A stretch of 64,000 nucleotides of DNA from Rhodobacterales bacterium HKCCE4037 (GTDB lineage Bacteria > Pseudomonadota > Alphaproteobacteria > Rhodobacterales > Rhodobacteraceae): assembly GCA_015689645.1 (NCBI GenBank), contig WVSM01000003.1, positions 248,001-312,000 of the forward strand, in the 5' to 3' direction. The notes beneath the pieces were generated by a model, which saw only the letters and a program-made list of their open reading frames with translations, was not told the DNA's origin and ran no database searches. How positions within the stretch are numbered: position 1 is the stretch's first letter; each line of letters opens with the position of its first letter. Below are positions 1-8,344 of the stretch, one piece after another. The position numbers were made by a program, and so were the translations under genes.

Positions 1-1223
1 GTTTCGAACGAGCGGATCTGGCCGCTCCGCCCATCCATCACGGGTTGGAAGTGGAATTCGAGGCCCTCGGTGTCGAGCGCGTGGATGAATTCCTCCATCA
101 TCGCGTTGTCGGCTTCCTGCCGGCTGTGAAGCTCGGCGTCGTAGCGGGCGATCGCGGGCGCGCCGGGGCGCTTGGCCTCGTAGAGCGCGAAATCGGCGGA
201 ACGGATCAGATCCTCAGCCCGGGCACCGGCGGTGTCGTTCAGCGCAAGCCCGATGGAGGCGTTGCATTCGACCGATGTGTCGTAGACGGAAACCGGGGTC
301 CGGATATGGTCGAGAAGCGCGTCAGCCAGGAGTTGCAACGCCTCGAAAGTCGGCACGTCCGGGATCGCGACAACGAATTCATCGCCACCGATCCGGCAGC
401 ACAGGCCGTCCGTCCCGGCAATGGCCGAGACGGCGTCCGCCACGTGACAGAGGACGCGATCGCCGACGGAATGGCCGTGGCTGTCGTTGACCGCCTTGAA
501 GCGATCGAGGTCGATGTAAAGGAGGCCGAGAGGCCGTAACGGCGCCCTCCCATCCGGATCCGCCATTGACTTTTCCACGTGGCGCAGGAAGGCACTCCGG
601 TTCAGCAGGCCGGTCAGGGCATCATGATCAGCAGCGTGGGAGAGAACGCCTTTCGCTTCCTCAAGTTCGCGCTCGCGCTGCACCTGGTGTGTGACATCGC
701 GCGACACGAGGACCACGCGCTGTTCGCCCGGTCGCGGTTCCACCACCGCTTGGCTGAATTCGTGCCAGAAACGTTCCCCGTTCGCGCGGACGTTCTGGCG
801 GCGGTGGAAGGTGCGAAACGTCTCATCCTCGGGGTCGAAACGGAAATCGGCGATTTCCTGATCCGTCATGCGATCCTCGGGCGGAAAACAGAATTCCTGC
901 GGCTTGCGGCCAACGATATCGGACAGCTCGCACCCCATGGTCCGGCAATAGGCCGGGTTGGCCCAGAGGATGTGCGCTTCCATGTCTTGGTAGACGAGGC
1001 CGTCGCTGGCGTTTTGGGCGACCGCGTGAAAGATCGCCTCCTGCGCGGCGACGTTATCGAGGGTTTTCCGGGCACGGCCCAAGTCCCGTTCTGCCTGCCG
1101 CGTGGCGCGAAATTTACGAAACAGCACGACCGCAGCGATGACGAGAAGAAAAAGCGGGAGGATATCGACGACCAGAAGATGCCAAAGGTCTTGGTAGCGT
1201 CCTGACAACGCTTCAACGATCAT
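1..1223 (-). CDS. PAS-GGDEF-EAL signalling protein (C-terminus beyond window)
   Basis: Reading the minus strand from 1223 gives about 407 residues that stay open to the window edge. Residues about 14-36 form one membrane segment. A PAS-like domain follows at about 60-180. A GGDEF domain then starts with the DALTGLLNRSAF signature and carries the intact catalytic motif IGGDEF at about 278-283. The last residues before the edge (EFHFQPVMDGRSGQ) are the usual beginning of an EAL phosphodiesterase domain. It is therefore predicted to make and possibly degrade cyclic di-GMP in response to a signal read by PAS. The ATG at 1223 has no clear ribosome binding site. A TTG at 1250, with GGGGGA upstream, would add nine residues and is a real alternative. 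Family assignment is secure; the signal is unknown. Confidence 0.88.
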   Translation of the reverse strand, partial: MIVEALSGRYQDLWHLLVVDILPLFLLVIAAVVLFRKFRATRQAERDLGRARKTLDNVAAQEAIFHAVAQNASDGLVYQDMEAHILWANPAYCRTMGCELSDIVGRKPQEFCFPPEDRMTDQEIADFRFDPEDETFRTFHRRQNVRANGERFWHEFSQAVVEPRPGEQRVVLVSRDVTHQVQRERELEEAKGVLSHAADHDALTGLLNRSAFLRHVEKSMADPDGRAPLRPLGLLYIDLDRFKAVNDSHGHSVGDRVLCHVADAVSAIAGTDGLCCRIGGDEFVVAIPDVPTFEALQLLADALLDHIRTPVSVYDTSVECNASIGLALNDTAGARAEDLIRSADFALYEAKRPGAPAIARYDAELHSRQEADNAMMEEFIHALDTEGLEFHFQPVMDGRSGQIRSFE

Positions 1224-1476
1224 TGCGTTTGGCGAGTGGTCGGCGTGCAAGCTGTCATGTCCCCCGGCGGCCAGTTGCCATTGTCCTAAAGCGCTAGCCC
1301 GAATTCCCCGTTAATCCCGCCCCAAGGGCCGAGCCTTTTCGTGGTGCATTTCATTAAAATGCTGTCGAAGCGGTCACACCGGAACTCACCGAAATCCGAC
1401 GTTCGCAAAAAACTGGTGGAGCGATCGCATCGCGGGGTGCTACGAGGCCCGTACCGCAACCCGGAAGGAGGCCATC
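1224..1476. other. Intergenic region between divergent transcripts
   Basis: About 250 bases separate the leftward GGDEF gene from the rightward small ORF. I see no coding frame with a convincing start. It must hold promoters for both directions, but I could not pick -35/-10 pairs with confidence. Confidence 0.4.
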
Positions 1477-1533
1477 ATGGCCATGTCCCGTTTCTATTTC
1501 CAACGCCCGACGGGCGTGAAGCTCGCCCCCTAG
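1477..1533 (+). CDS. 18-residue putative small peptide with strong ribosome binding site
   Basis: ATG at 1477 is preceded by a near-perfect Shine-Dalgarno, AAGGAGG at 1465-1471, and encodes MAMSRFYFQRPTGVKLAP followed by TAG. A second in-frame ATG lies at 1483. Forty bases after the stop comes a strong intrinsic terminator, so the peptide could be a free micro-protein or a cis-acting leader for the small gene at 1678. Three of four residues in RFYF are aromatic, but there is no long run of one amino acid as in classical attenuators. I do not recognise the peptide. It is called from the ribosome binding site and its position only. Confidence 0.4.
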   Translation: MAMSRFYFQRPTGVKLAP

Positions 1534-1572
1534 GCGCGGCCGAGAAACGGGTATTCACACCACCCCTTCCCG

Positions 1573-1602
1573 AAGGCCGCCCGCGACGCGGCCTTTCTTT
1601 TT
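1573..1602 (+). terminator. Intrinsic terminator
   Basis: AAGGCCGC at 1573-1580 pairs exactly with GCGGCCTT at 1588-1595 across a 7-base loop, followed by TCTTTTT. It lies between the 18-residue ORF and the small gene at 1678, so it either ends the short transcript or acts as an attenuator. Confidence 0.8.
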
Positions 1603-1677
1603 GCTTTCGACTTCCATCAGACGCAATTCGACCCAAGCCCTTCGCGCGGCGGCTTTCCGAACCAAGAGGAAAGACCA

Positions 1678-1887
1678 ATGCAAACCATTTCCGTTCTTCG
1701 CCCCCTGCCCCTTTGGCGCCGGTTCCAGCGCTGGATGGCGCGTCCGCTGGCGGAGTCGCAGACCCCTCCGGATGACGCGAATATTCCGGATTACCTGCGC
1801 CGCGACGTCGGGTTGATGCCACGGCACCGGAAGCCCGCCGGGCGGGCCAATGATCCACCCCCGGCGCCGCCGTTCAGGCTGTTGTAG
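1678..1887 (+). CDS. Small hypothetical protein (69 residues)
   Basis: The ATG has an AGAGGAAAG ribosome binding site six bases upstream. The product is short, basic and rich in Pro and Trp near the N-terminus, contains IPDYLRRDVGL at about 41-51, and ends in a Pro/Arg-rich tail. The DYLRRDVGL stretch resembles the C-terminal consensus of DUF1127-type small proteins only loosely, so no family is assigned. It is on the same strand as nadD and 88 bases upstream. It may be a small RNA-binding or regulatory protein, but that is a guess. Confidence 0.5.
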   Translation: MQTISVLRPLPLWRRFQRWMARPLAESQTPPDDANIPDYLRRDVGLMPRHRKPAGRANDPPPAPPFRLL

Positions 1888-1975
1888 GCATCGGGGCGGC
1901 GCTGGCGCAGTCGATTGACAGCTTGTCCGCGCCGCCCCATCAAGGCCTCCGGTTGAAAAACGGGAGCGTCCTTCC

Positions 1976-2575
1976 TTGCGCCACGAGTTGCCACATGCGT
2001 TGCCGGGCCAGGTGATCGGCCTGTTCGGCGGGTCGTTCGATCCGCCGCACGAGGGGCATGTGCATGTCAGCCGCGAAGCACTGAAACGCTTCGGGCTGGA
2101 TCGCGTTTGGTGGCTGGTGAGCCCCGGCAACCCGTTGAAGGCCCACGGTCCTGCGCCGCTCGAACGCCGGATGGCGGCGGCGCGCGCGTTGATCCGGCAT
2201 CCGAGGGTCGAGGCCACGGATATCGAGGCCAAGATCGGCACCCGCTACACGGCGGCGACGTTGCAGGCGCTGATGCGGCTTTATCCCGGCGTGCGGTTCG
2301 TCTGGCTCATGGGGGCCGACAACCTGACCCAGTTTCACCACTGGCAGCATTGGGACTGGATCATGGAGCATGTGCCGATCGGCGTTCTGGCACGGCCCGG
2401 CCAGAGGATCTCGGCCCGGACCAGCGTTGCGGCGAAACGGTATCAACACGCGAAACTGCCGGCGAGTGCGGCGACGTTGCTGGGGCGCGCCGCACCGCCG
2501 GCGTGGTGTTTCCTGAACGTGCCGATGCTGGACGTGTCGAGCTCGGCGATCCGGGCGCGAGGCGAGTGGAAATGA
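1976..2575 (+). CDS. nadD: Nicotinate-nucleotide adenylyltransferase
   Basis: The enzyme joins nicotinate mononucleotide and ATP to form deamido-NAD in the cytoplasm, the second-last step of NAD synthesis. The 199-residue product has the nucleotidyltransferase motif [11 protein letters not shown] at 19-29 (with the HxGH-type signature) and the SSSAIR motif at 188-193 that contacts the ATP phosphates. [11 protein letters not shown] and GADNL are also typical. The start is a TTG with a modest GGGAG upstream; it is chosen because the usual N-terminal stretch before [12 protein letters not shown] is then included. A GTG at about 2011 would be too short. The gene sits upstream of dacB, with an inserted opposite-strand exporter between them. 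Confidence 0.95.
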   Translation: MRHELPHALPGQVIGLFGGSFDPPHEGHVHVSREALKRFGLDRVWWLVSPGNPLKAHGPAPLERRMAAARALIRHPRVEATDIEAKIGTRYTAATLQALMRLYPGVRFVWLMGADNLTQFHHWQHWDWIMEHVPIGVLARPGQRISARTSVAAKRYQHAKLPASAATLLGRAAPPAWCFLNVPMLDVSSSAIRARGEWK

Positions 2576-2579
2576 CGCC

Positions 2580-3416
2580 TTAGCGCCGTGCCAGCCCGGC
2601 GAGCCCCGAGGCCAGCAATACGACCAGCCCGATCAACGCCAGCCCGTCAGGCAGATCGCCGAAGACCACCGCGCCGAGCGCCGTGGCCCAGATCAGCTGC
2701 GTATAGACGAAGGGGGCCATGCGGCTGGCCTCCGCGCGGCGATAGGCGAGGATCAGGAGGAAGTTGCCGGCCATGGAGCAGAAGGCCGACAGAAGCGTCA
2801 GGCCCGCGATGCGGGGCGTGAGGGGCGGCAGGGCCGCGAGGCCGGGCAGGGCCAGGACCAGCGCCCCGATCACCAGTTGCGACAGCAGGAGCGCGCGCGG
2901 ACGGGCGACGCCGCCGATCCAGCGGCTCATGACAAGGTAGGCGCCATAGAAAAGCCCTGCCAGCACCGCAAAGCCGAGGCCCGGCGTCATGCCGAAGCCC
3001 GGTTTGACCACGAGAATGACTCCGACGAACCCGAGGCAGACAAGGCCGAGACGGAGGGCCGAGAACGGCTCCCGCAGGAGCCAGACGGACAGGAGCCACG
3101 AGAAGATGGGCCCGACGAAGAAGGCACCGAAGACATTTGCGATCGGCTCGGTCCTGAGTGCCGTCAGGATCGACACGATGCCGCCAACGATGAACAGCGC
3201 CCGGAGCCAGACGCGCCAGTCGGCGAACAGGCGCGGGCTGGTGGCCGTCAGCGCGAACGGTGCGATCATGAGCGCGCCAAGGGCAAAGCGGCTCCACGCC
3301 ACGAAGACCGGCGAGATGCCGGTGGAGGTCAGCAGTTTGCCCGCCGCATCGCCCGAGGGGATCAGCGCCATGGCCAGGACCATGAGAGGAAGGGCGCGCA
3401 GAGTTTGCTTGTCCAT
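2580..3416 (-). CDS. EamA/DMT-family membrane transporter
   Basis: The 278-residue product is almost entirely hydrophobic and shows the two-fold repeat of the drug/metabolite transporter superfamily, with about ten membrane segments. Typical pieces are ALFIVGGIVSILTALRTEP and FFVGPIFSWLLSVWLLREP in the first repeat and FVYTQLIWATALGAVVFGDLPD in the second. Family members export amino acids, metabolites or drugs; the substrate cannot be read from sequence. The gene lies opposite to its neighbours, ends four bases after nadD, and its promoter region is shared with the divergent dacB. Confidence 0.85.
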   Translation of the reverse strand: MDKQTLRALPLMVLAMALIPSGDAAGKLLTSTGISPVFVAWSRFALGALMIAPFALTATSPRLFADWRVWLRALFIVGGIVSILTALRTEPIANVFGAFFVGPIFSWLLSVWLLREPFSALRLGLVCLGFVGVILVVKPGFGMTPGLGFAVLAGLFYGAYLVMSRWIGGVARPRALLLSQLVIGALVLALPGLAALPPLTPRIAGLTLLSAFCSMAGNFLLILAYRRAEASRMAPFVYTQLIWATALGAVVFGDLPDGLALIGLVVLLASGLAGLARR

Positions 3417-3551
3417 GGAACGGGGAGCTATCCGGAAAGTTCAAGAGGGGAAAGCCCGCTTGACCGCTCACAAAAACCTGTCCGTTCGGGGGCTTGAGGG
3501 TTGCATGTCCGGCGCGCTATTCTGCGCCCAACTGCCGAATGACATGACGCC

Positions 3552-5033
3552 ATGATTTCCAGACGGATCTTTGCCAGCGGGCTTCTTGCAAGCACCGCGA
3601 CCGCCGCGTGGGGCAGCGCGCCAGAGCGTTCGCTCAGGCCGCAGGTGCGCCCGACAGGCTTCCTGATTCGCACGATCCCCGACGCCGCCGACCTGATCCG
3701 CGATGCGAACCTTGGCGGGCGCGTGGGCTTTGCCGTGGCCGATGCCGTCACCGGTGAGATGCTCGAGGTCGCGAGCCCGCTTTACCCACTGCCGCCCGCG
3801 TCTGTCGCCAAGGCCGTGACCTGTGCCTATGCGCTGGATCGCATCGGCCCGGCGCACCGGTTCCGCACCCGCGTGGTCTCGGACGGGGTGCTGGCGGACG
3901 GTCGTCTGGACGGCGATCTGTGGCTGGTGGGCTCGGGCGATCCGGTGTTCGACACCGATGCGCTGGCGGGCATGTGCGCGCAACTGACCGAGATGGGCGT
4001 GCGCGAGGTGACCGGCCGGTTCCGCGTCGCCACCGGCGCGCTGCCCGAAATCTGGCAGATCGACCCCGAACAACTACCGCATGTGGGGTATAATCCGGCC
4101 ATCTCCGCCCTGAACATGAACTTCAACCGGGTCCATTTCGAGTGGGAACGGGTGGGTGAGGATTACACGATCTCGATGGATGCGCGCTCGGCCAGCGTGA
4201 GCCCGGCGGTTCAGGTCGCGCGGATGCAGATCGCCGAACGGACAACGCCGGTCTACACCTATTCCGACGCCGAATCGCACGATGCCTGGACGGTCGCACG
4301 CGGCGCGCTTGGCAATGCCGGGTCACGATGGCTGCCGGTGCGCCGCCCCGCCGCCTACATGGCCGAAGTGTTCCAGACCCTGATGGGCGAACGTGGCGTT
4401 CGCCTGCCCGCCCCCGAATACGCCCGCACAGCTCCCGAAACCGCCCTTGTCCTGGTCGAGCATTCATCTGAGCCGCTGGAGGATATCCTGCGCGGCATGA
4501 TGCTGTGGTCCACCAACCTGACCGCGGAGGTCGTGGGGCTGATGGCGACGCAAACCGGCGGTCAGCAACCTGCGGGCCTGCCCGAATCAGGGGCCGCCAT
4601 GGCGCAGTGGATGACCGACCGTCTTGGTGCGCGGAACGTTCATTTCGTCGATCACTCGGGGCTCGGCGTCGGCAGCCGCATCCGGCCCCAGGACATGACG
4701 CGCGCCCTTGTCGCGGCCGGTCCGAACAGTCGCCTGCACAACCTGATGAAAGACATCCCCATGCGGGACCGCGATGGCAACGTGATCGCGGACCACCCGA
4801 TTTCGGTGGTCGCCAAGACCGGGACGCTGAACTTCGTCTCGGCCCTGGCGGGCTATGCGACGGCGCCGTCGGGGCGCGAACTGGCCTTTGCCATCTTCTG
4901 CGCTGACCTGGAGCGGCGCGACGCGATCCCCGAAGATCAGCTCGAGATCCCGCAGGGCACGCGCGCCTACAACGGGGCCGCGAAAAGCCTGCAACAGGCC
5001 CTGATCGAGCGATGGGGCACGGTCTACGCGTGA
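3552..5033 (+). CDS. dacB: D-alanyl-D-alanine carboxypeptidase/endopeptidase (PBP4 family)
   Basis: This periplasmic class C penicillin-binding protein trims and cleaves peptidoglycan cross-links. All three active-site motifs are visible in the 493 residues: SVAK (SxxK) at 84-87, STN (SxN) at 320-322 and KTG at 422-424. The N-terminus begins MISRRIFASGLLAS, which fits a twin-arginine (Tat) signal, a less usual export route for this family. The final codons overlap the start of an acetyltransferase gene, which suggests a polycistronic transcript. Confidence 0.94.
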   Translation: MISRRIFASGLLASTATAAWGSAPERSLRPQVRPTGFLIRTIPDAADLIRDANLGGRVGFAVADAVTGEMLEVASPLYPLPPASVAKAVTCAYALDRIGPAHRFRTRVVSDGVLADGRLDGDLWLVGSGDPVFDTDALAGMCAQLTEMGVREVTGRFRVATGALPEIWQIDPEQLPHVGYNPAISALNMNFNRVHFEWERVGEDYTISMDARSASVSPAVQVARMQIAERTTPVYTYSDAESHDAWTVARGALGNAGSRWLPVRRPAAYMAEVFQTLMGERGVRLPAPEYARTAPETALVLVEHSSEPLEDILRGMMLWSTNLTAEVVGLMATQTGGQQPAGLPESGAAMAQWMTDRLGARNVHFVDHSGLGVGSRIRPQDMTRALVAAGPNSRLHNLMKDIPMRDRDGNVIADHPISVVAKTGTLNFVSALAGYATAPSGRELAFAIFCADLERRDAIPEDQLEIPQGTRAYNGAAKSLQQALIERWGTVYA

Positions 5034-5539
5034 GCCGCGGTCACCGCTACAGCTTTCGCCCTGCCACGATGAATGATCTGCCGATGCTGACCGCGTGGCG
5101 CGCCCTGCCCCACGTGGCGGAATGGTGGGACGGTGCGGAGGTCTACGATGCCACAAAGCTGGCCGACCCGCGCCTGACGCTGAGCGTCGTGTCCTGTGAC
5201 GGCACCCCGTTCGCATTTCAGCAGAGCTACAGCGTCAAGGGTTGGGACTTCGACCACCATTTCGGCCACTTCCCCGACGGGTCCCGTGGGATCGACCAGT
5301 TCATCGGCCCGGAGGCGTGGTTGGGGCAAGGTCACGGCACGGCGTTCATCACGCAAAGCGTCGCGCAGATGTTCGCCGACGGTGCGCCGGTTGTGTGTAC
5401 GGACCCGCACCCCGACAATGCGCGCGCGATACGGGCCTATGAAAAGGCAGGATTCCGCGCCCATGGTGACGTGATGGACACGGAATGGGGCCTGATCCTG
5501 CCGATGAGCATCCGGGCACCGGAGGAAGGCGAGCCATGA
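5030..5539 (+). CDS. GNAT acetyltransferase resembling aminoglycoside 6'-N-acetyltransferases
   Basis: The product (about 169 residues from the GTG whose GTGA overlaps the dacB stop; an in-frame ATG at 5012 is the alternative) is a GNAT fold. The run of features HVAEWW, QSY, RGIDQFIG, GQGHGTAF (acetyl-CoA loop), TDPHPDNARAIRAYEKAGF matches, in order, the layout of AAC(6')-I enzymes. Substrate is inferred only: chromosomal relatives may acylate other amines. The coupling to dacB and to the following gene is by 4-base overlaps. Confidence 0.78.
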   Translation: MSRGHRYSFRPATMNDLPMLTAWRALPHVAEWWDGAEVYDATKLADPRLTLSVVSCDGTPFAFQQSYSVKGWDFDHHFGHFPDGSRGIDQFIGPEAWLGQGHGTAFITQSVAQMFADGAPVVCTDPHPDNARAIRAYEKAGFRAHGDVMDTEWGLILPMSIRAPEEGEP

Positions 5540-6162
5540 CGATGATTACCGAGGTCGAGACCTATTTCAGCGATGGATGCGGGCGGTGCGACCGCTTTGA
5601 GACCGACGCGTGCTCGTCCCGGAAATGGGCCGAAGGCCTGGCCACACTGCGCCGGATCTGCATGGAGGCGGGGCTGGAGGAAGACCTGCGCTGGGGCCAT
5701 CCGTGCTACCGGCACGCCGACCGGAACGTCGCCATCATCGGCGCGTTCCAAGACAACTTTCGATTGAGTTTCTTCGAGGCAGGGTTGCTGAAGGACCCGG
5801 AGGGCGTGCTTGAAAAGCAAGGGCCGAACAGCGGAACACCCGGCATGATCCGGTTCACGGACCAGGACGGGCCGGAGCGCATGGAGGGCACCATTCGCGC
5901 CTACCTTGAGGAAGCGATGGGCTACGCGGCGGAGGGGCTGCGCGCCCCGAAAGCCGACACCATGCCGGATTGGCCGGAAGAATTGACCGAGGCGCTTGAT
6001 GCAGATCCGGCACTGGCCGAAGCGTTCCATGCGCTGACACCCGGACGGCAGAAAAGCTACCTCATTCACCTCAATTCCGCGAAAGCCTCCGACACGCGGC
6101 GGCGGCGGATCGAGAAGGCACGCGACAAGATCATGGCCGGAAAAGGCGCGATGGAGCGGTAG
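5536..6162 (+). CDS. YdeI/OmpD-associated family protein with DUF1801-like domain
   Basis: The start is the ATG at 5536 that overlaps the upstream stop as ATGA; this removes a poorly coding 17-residue extension. The 208-residue product has an N-terminal DUF1801-like region (RWGHPCYRH, FRLSFFEAG) and a C-terminal YdeI segment (LTPGRQKSYLIHLNSAKASDTRRRRIEKA). Relatives are small cytoplasmic proteins of poorly defined, stress-related function. It is the third gene in the dacB chain. An N-terminal CGRC motif at about 13-16 is noticeable but its role is unknown. Confidence 0.8.
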   Translation: MTMITEVETYFSDGCGRCDRFETDACSSRKWAEGLATLRRICMEAGLEEDLRWGHPCYRHADRNVAIIGAFQDNFRLSFFEAGLLKDPEGVLEKQGPNSGTPGMIRFTDQDGPERMEGTIRAYLEEAMGYAAEGLRAPKADTMPDWPEELTEALDADPALAEAFHALTPGRQKSYLIHLNSAKASDTRRRRIEKARDKIMAGKGAMER

Positions 6163-6170
6163 TCGCGCAT

Positions 6171-6206
6171 GAAAAAGACCACCCGCGATGGGGTGGCCCT
6201 TCTTGT
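6171..6206 (-). terminator. Bidirectional terminator hairpin
   Basis: CCACCC at 6179-6184 pairs with GGGTGG at 6191-6196. On the minus strand the stem is followed by TCTTTTTC, so it ends the small membrane gene that stops at 6221. On the plus strand it can also end the dacB chain (tail CCCTTCTTGTG). Confidence 0.7.
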
Positions 6207-6220
6207 GTTCGGTGGTCGTG

Positions 6221-6409
6221 TCAGACCCGGATATCGCTGCCGCCTTTCGGCCCTGCGATGAGCCAGGCGATGAAGCCCAGAACCGGCAGGAGCAGGATCA
6301 CGAGGGTCCAGATCAGCTTGGCGGCGGTCGAGGCCGTCGAGGTCCAGGTTTTCACGATTGCGTAGATGTCGGCGATCAGAACGATCAGGCCAAGAATACC
6401 ATATTCCAT
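6221..6409 (-). CDS. PLDc_N-domain small membrane protein
   Basis: Sixty-two residues: MEYGILGLIVLIADIYAIVK, then a second hydrophobic helix (LIWTLVILLLPVLGFIAWLI) ending in AGPKGGSDIRV. This two-helix pattern with W and P in the second helix is the phospholipase D-nuclease N-terminal (PLDc_N) family, found as free-standing inner-membrane proteins of unknown role. The ribosome binding site AGAGGAAAG lies seven bases before the ATG. Confidence 0.85.
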   Translation of the reverse strand: MEYGILGLIVLIADIYAIVKTWTSTASTAAKLIWTLVILLLPVLGFIAWLIAGPKGGSDIRV

Positions 6410-6559
6410 TGTACTTTCCTCTCTGGGGCGAAGTTCGTTTCTGGTGGTGAAACGCGCACTGCCCCCGGAAAGGTTCCGAAAATTTTGTTGGGAACCGGAT
6501 GATTGGACAACTCGTTCTCCCCGCAGACACGATGAATTGAAGTTTGAAAGGAGATCACC

Positions 6560-6844
6560 ATGAAACCCGTTGGATGGATCGTCGCCGCCGTAGCTGTAGT
6601 CGCCATCGTTCTTGGCGTGACCTACATGGTCGACATTGACCAGACCGAGGAAGGCAGCCTGCCTGAAGTGAGCGTCGAGGGCGGCAACCTGCCCGAGTTC
6701 GATGCCGATGTGGGCGAGATCGAAGTTGGCACGACCGAGGAAGAAGTCACCGTTCCGGAGGTCGAGATCGACACCCGCGAAGCGACCGTGACCGTGCCGG
6801 ACATCGACGTGACGCCGCCGGAAGAAGAGACGGCCACGCAGTAA
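6560..6844 (+). CDS. Single-pass membrane protein with acidic repetitive exterior domain
   Basis: AAAGGAG precedes the ATG. The 94-residue product has one membrane helix at about 5-23 and then a very acidic tail rich in Val, Glu, Asp, Thr and Pro. The tail repeats a loose unit of VxVPExEID type (for example VTVPEVEID at about 63-71 and VTVPDIDV further on). No enzymatic motif is seen. With the helix as signal anchor the tail should be periplasmic. Similar small proteins are common in the family, but I know no function. Confidence 0.75.
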   Translation: MKPVGWIVAAVAVVAIVLGVTYMVDIDQTEEGSLPEVSVEGGNLPEFDADVGEIEVGTTEEEVTVPEVEIDTREATVTVPDIDVTPPEEETATQ

Positions 6845-6864
6845 TTGCACGAATGGACCTGATG

Positions 6865-6897
6865 AAAGGGCTGCCCGCCGGGCGGCCCTTTTCTTTT
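6865..6897 (+). terminator. Strong intrinsic terminator
   Basis: A 12-bp stem (6865-6876 with 6880-6891, one G-T wobble, 3-base loop) runs straight into a T-rich tail, TTTTCTTTT. It ends the acidic membrane protein gene. Confidence 0.85.
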
Positions 6898-6910
6898 GCG
6901 CCGGTTCATG

Positions 6911-6951
6911 GCGTTTCCAGTTTCTTTTGGATCGCCGAAAACTGGAAACGC
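6911..6951 (-). terminator. Long-stem hairpin at the end of the MATE gene
   Basis: GCGTTTCCAGTTT at 6911-6923 pairs perfectly over 13 bases with 6939-6951, with a 15-base loop. It begins two bases after the MATE stop codon on the minus strand. No T-tract follows, so it may act as a 3' stabiliser or boundary rather than a classical terminator. Confidence 0.55.
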
Positions 6952-6952
6952 T

Positions 6953-8344
6953 CTAACGCCGCAGATGGAACAGCGCATGCTGGCGCGCCTCGCGGGCGAA
7001 GGGTTCGCGGGCGACAGGGGCGCTCTGCTGCGCCATGATCCGGCGCACGAACACGAAGGACAGAAGGCCGAAGAGGACCCCGCCCACGGCCTGTCCGATC
7101 AGAACACCCTCCGCGCCGAACCACATCGAGAAGACAAGCACGAAGGGGATCGTCCCCAGCGTGTGCCGCCCCCAGTTGACGGCTGTGGACTGGTAGGGGT
7201 GCCCGAGATTGTTGAAACTGGCATTCGACACGAAAATCATGCCGTTGAAGAAGAACAGCAGCGCGAGGGGGCCGCAGAACAGGTAGAGAAGCTCGCGCGC
7301 CGTGCCGTCGGCTTCGAACAGCGCCGCGATGGGGCCGCGCAGCCCGTAAAGCACGGCAGAGACCAGCACGACCACGATGGCGCAGAACAGGAGCGCCTCG
7401 GTGTAGGTGCGCTTCACGCGATCCTGTTTTCCGGCGCCGAAATTCTGCCCGACGATCGGACCGACAGCCCCAGACAGCGCAAACAGGACGCCGAAGGCCA
7501 CCGGCGTCAGGCGGCCCACGATGGCCATGCCGGCCACCGCTTCTTCGCCGTAATCGGCCATGGCGCGGGTGACGTAGGCCTGCCCCACGGGCGTGGCGAG
7601 TTGCGTCAGGATCGCGGGGCCGGCCAGCGCCACGATGGGCGAGAGGTCGAGGCGCAGGTCGGCCCAGGCGGGCCTGTCGAAGCCGCCGTGAAACCGGACG
7701 ATGGGGATGATCGCCATGATTCCGATGGCGATGCGCGCACAGACCGAGGCGATGGCCGCGCCCGTCAGTTCGAGGTCCAGCCCGAAGATCAGGATCGGGT
7801 CGAGCACCGCGTTCACCACCCCGCCCCAGATCGTGACCATCATCGCGCGCCGTGCATCGCCATGGGCCCGCAGGATCGCGCCGCCGACCATGCCCACCAG
7901 CAGCAGCGGCAGCGACGGCAGGATGATGCGCAGGTAGGAGGTGGCCAGCGGTTGCGTCGTCTCGGAGGCGCCGAGCAGGCGGACCAAGGTGGGCACATTG
8001 GCCCAGACAACGGCGGCGAAGAGCGCACCGAAGACCACGCCGTAGAGCATGGTCGTCCCCGCACGACGGCGGGCCAGCGCCTCGTCCCCGGCTCCGAGCG
8101 CCCGGGCTACCAGCGCGCCGCCAGCGATCGCCATGCCGATCCCGAAGGACGAGGTGAAGAACAGCACCGCGCCGGCGTAACCGATGGCGGCGGCCAGCTC
8201 TTCCTTCCCAAGCATCGAGATGAACAGCATGTCGACGAAATCGACGAGGAAGACGGCCATCAGCCCAAGCGAGGCCGTCAGCGACATCACCGTAATATGG
8301 CGAAAGAGGGACCCTTCGAGGAAGACGGCTTGGGATTGGGCCAT
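6953..8344 (-). CDS. MATE-family multidrug/toxin efflux transporter
   Basis: The start at 8344 gives MAQSQAVFLEGSLFRHITVMSLTASLGL and 463 residues, the usual MATE length. The open frame continues upstream to 8485, but that segment is Arg/Pro-rich and not membrane-like. About twelve hydrophobic helices in two homologous halves are visible, with VARALGAGDEALARR and GQNFGAGKQDRVKRT at equivalent places in the two halves (the conserved ARxxGxG-type loop). Members export cationic drugs or metabolites using sodium or protons. The ribosome binding site is weak. Confidence 0.9.
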   Translation of the reverse strand: MAQSQAVFLEGSLFRHITVMSLTASLGLMAVFLVDFVDMLFISMLGKEELAAAIGYAGAVLFFTSSFGIGMAIAGGALVARALGAGDEALARRRAGTTMLYGVVFGALFAAVVWANVPTLVRLLGASETTQPLATSYLRIILPSLPLLLVGMVGGAILRAHGDARRAMMVTIWGGVVNAVLDPILIFGLDLELTGAAIASVCARIAIGIMAIIPIVRFHGGFDRPAWADLRLDLSPIVALAGPAILTQLATPVGQAYVTRAMADYGEEAVAGMAIVGRLTPVAFGVLFALSGAVGPIVGQNFGAGKQDRVKRTYTEALLFCAIVVVLVSAVLYGLRGPIAALFEADGTARELLYLFCGPLALLFFFNGMIFVSNASFNNLGHPYQSTAVNWGRHTLGTIPFVLVFSMWFGAEGVLIGQAVGGVLFGLLSFVFVRRIMAQQSAPVAREPFAREARQHALFHLRR

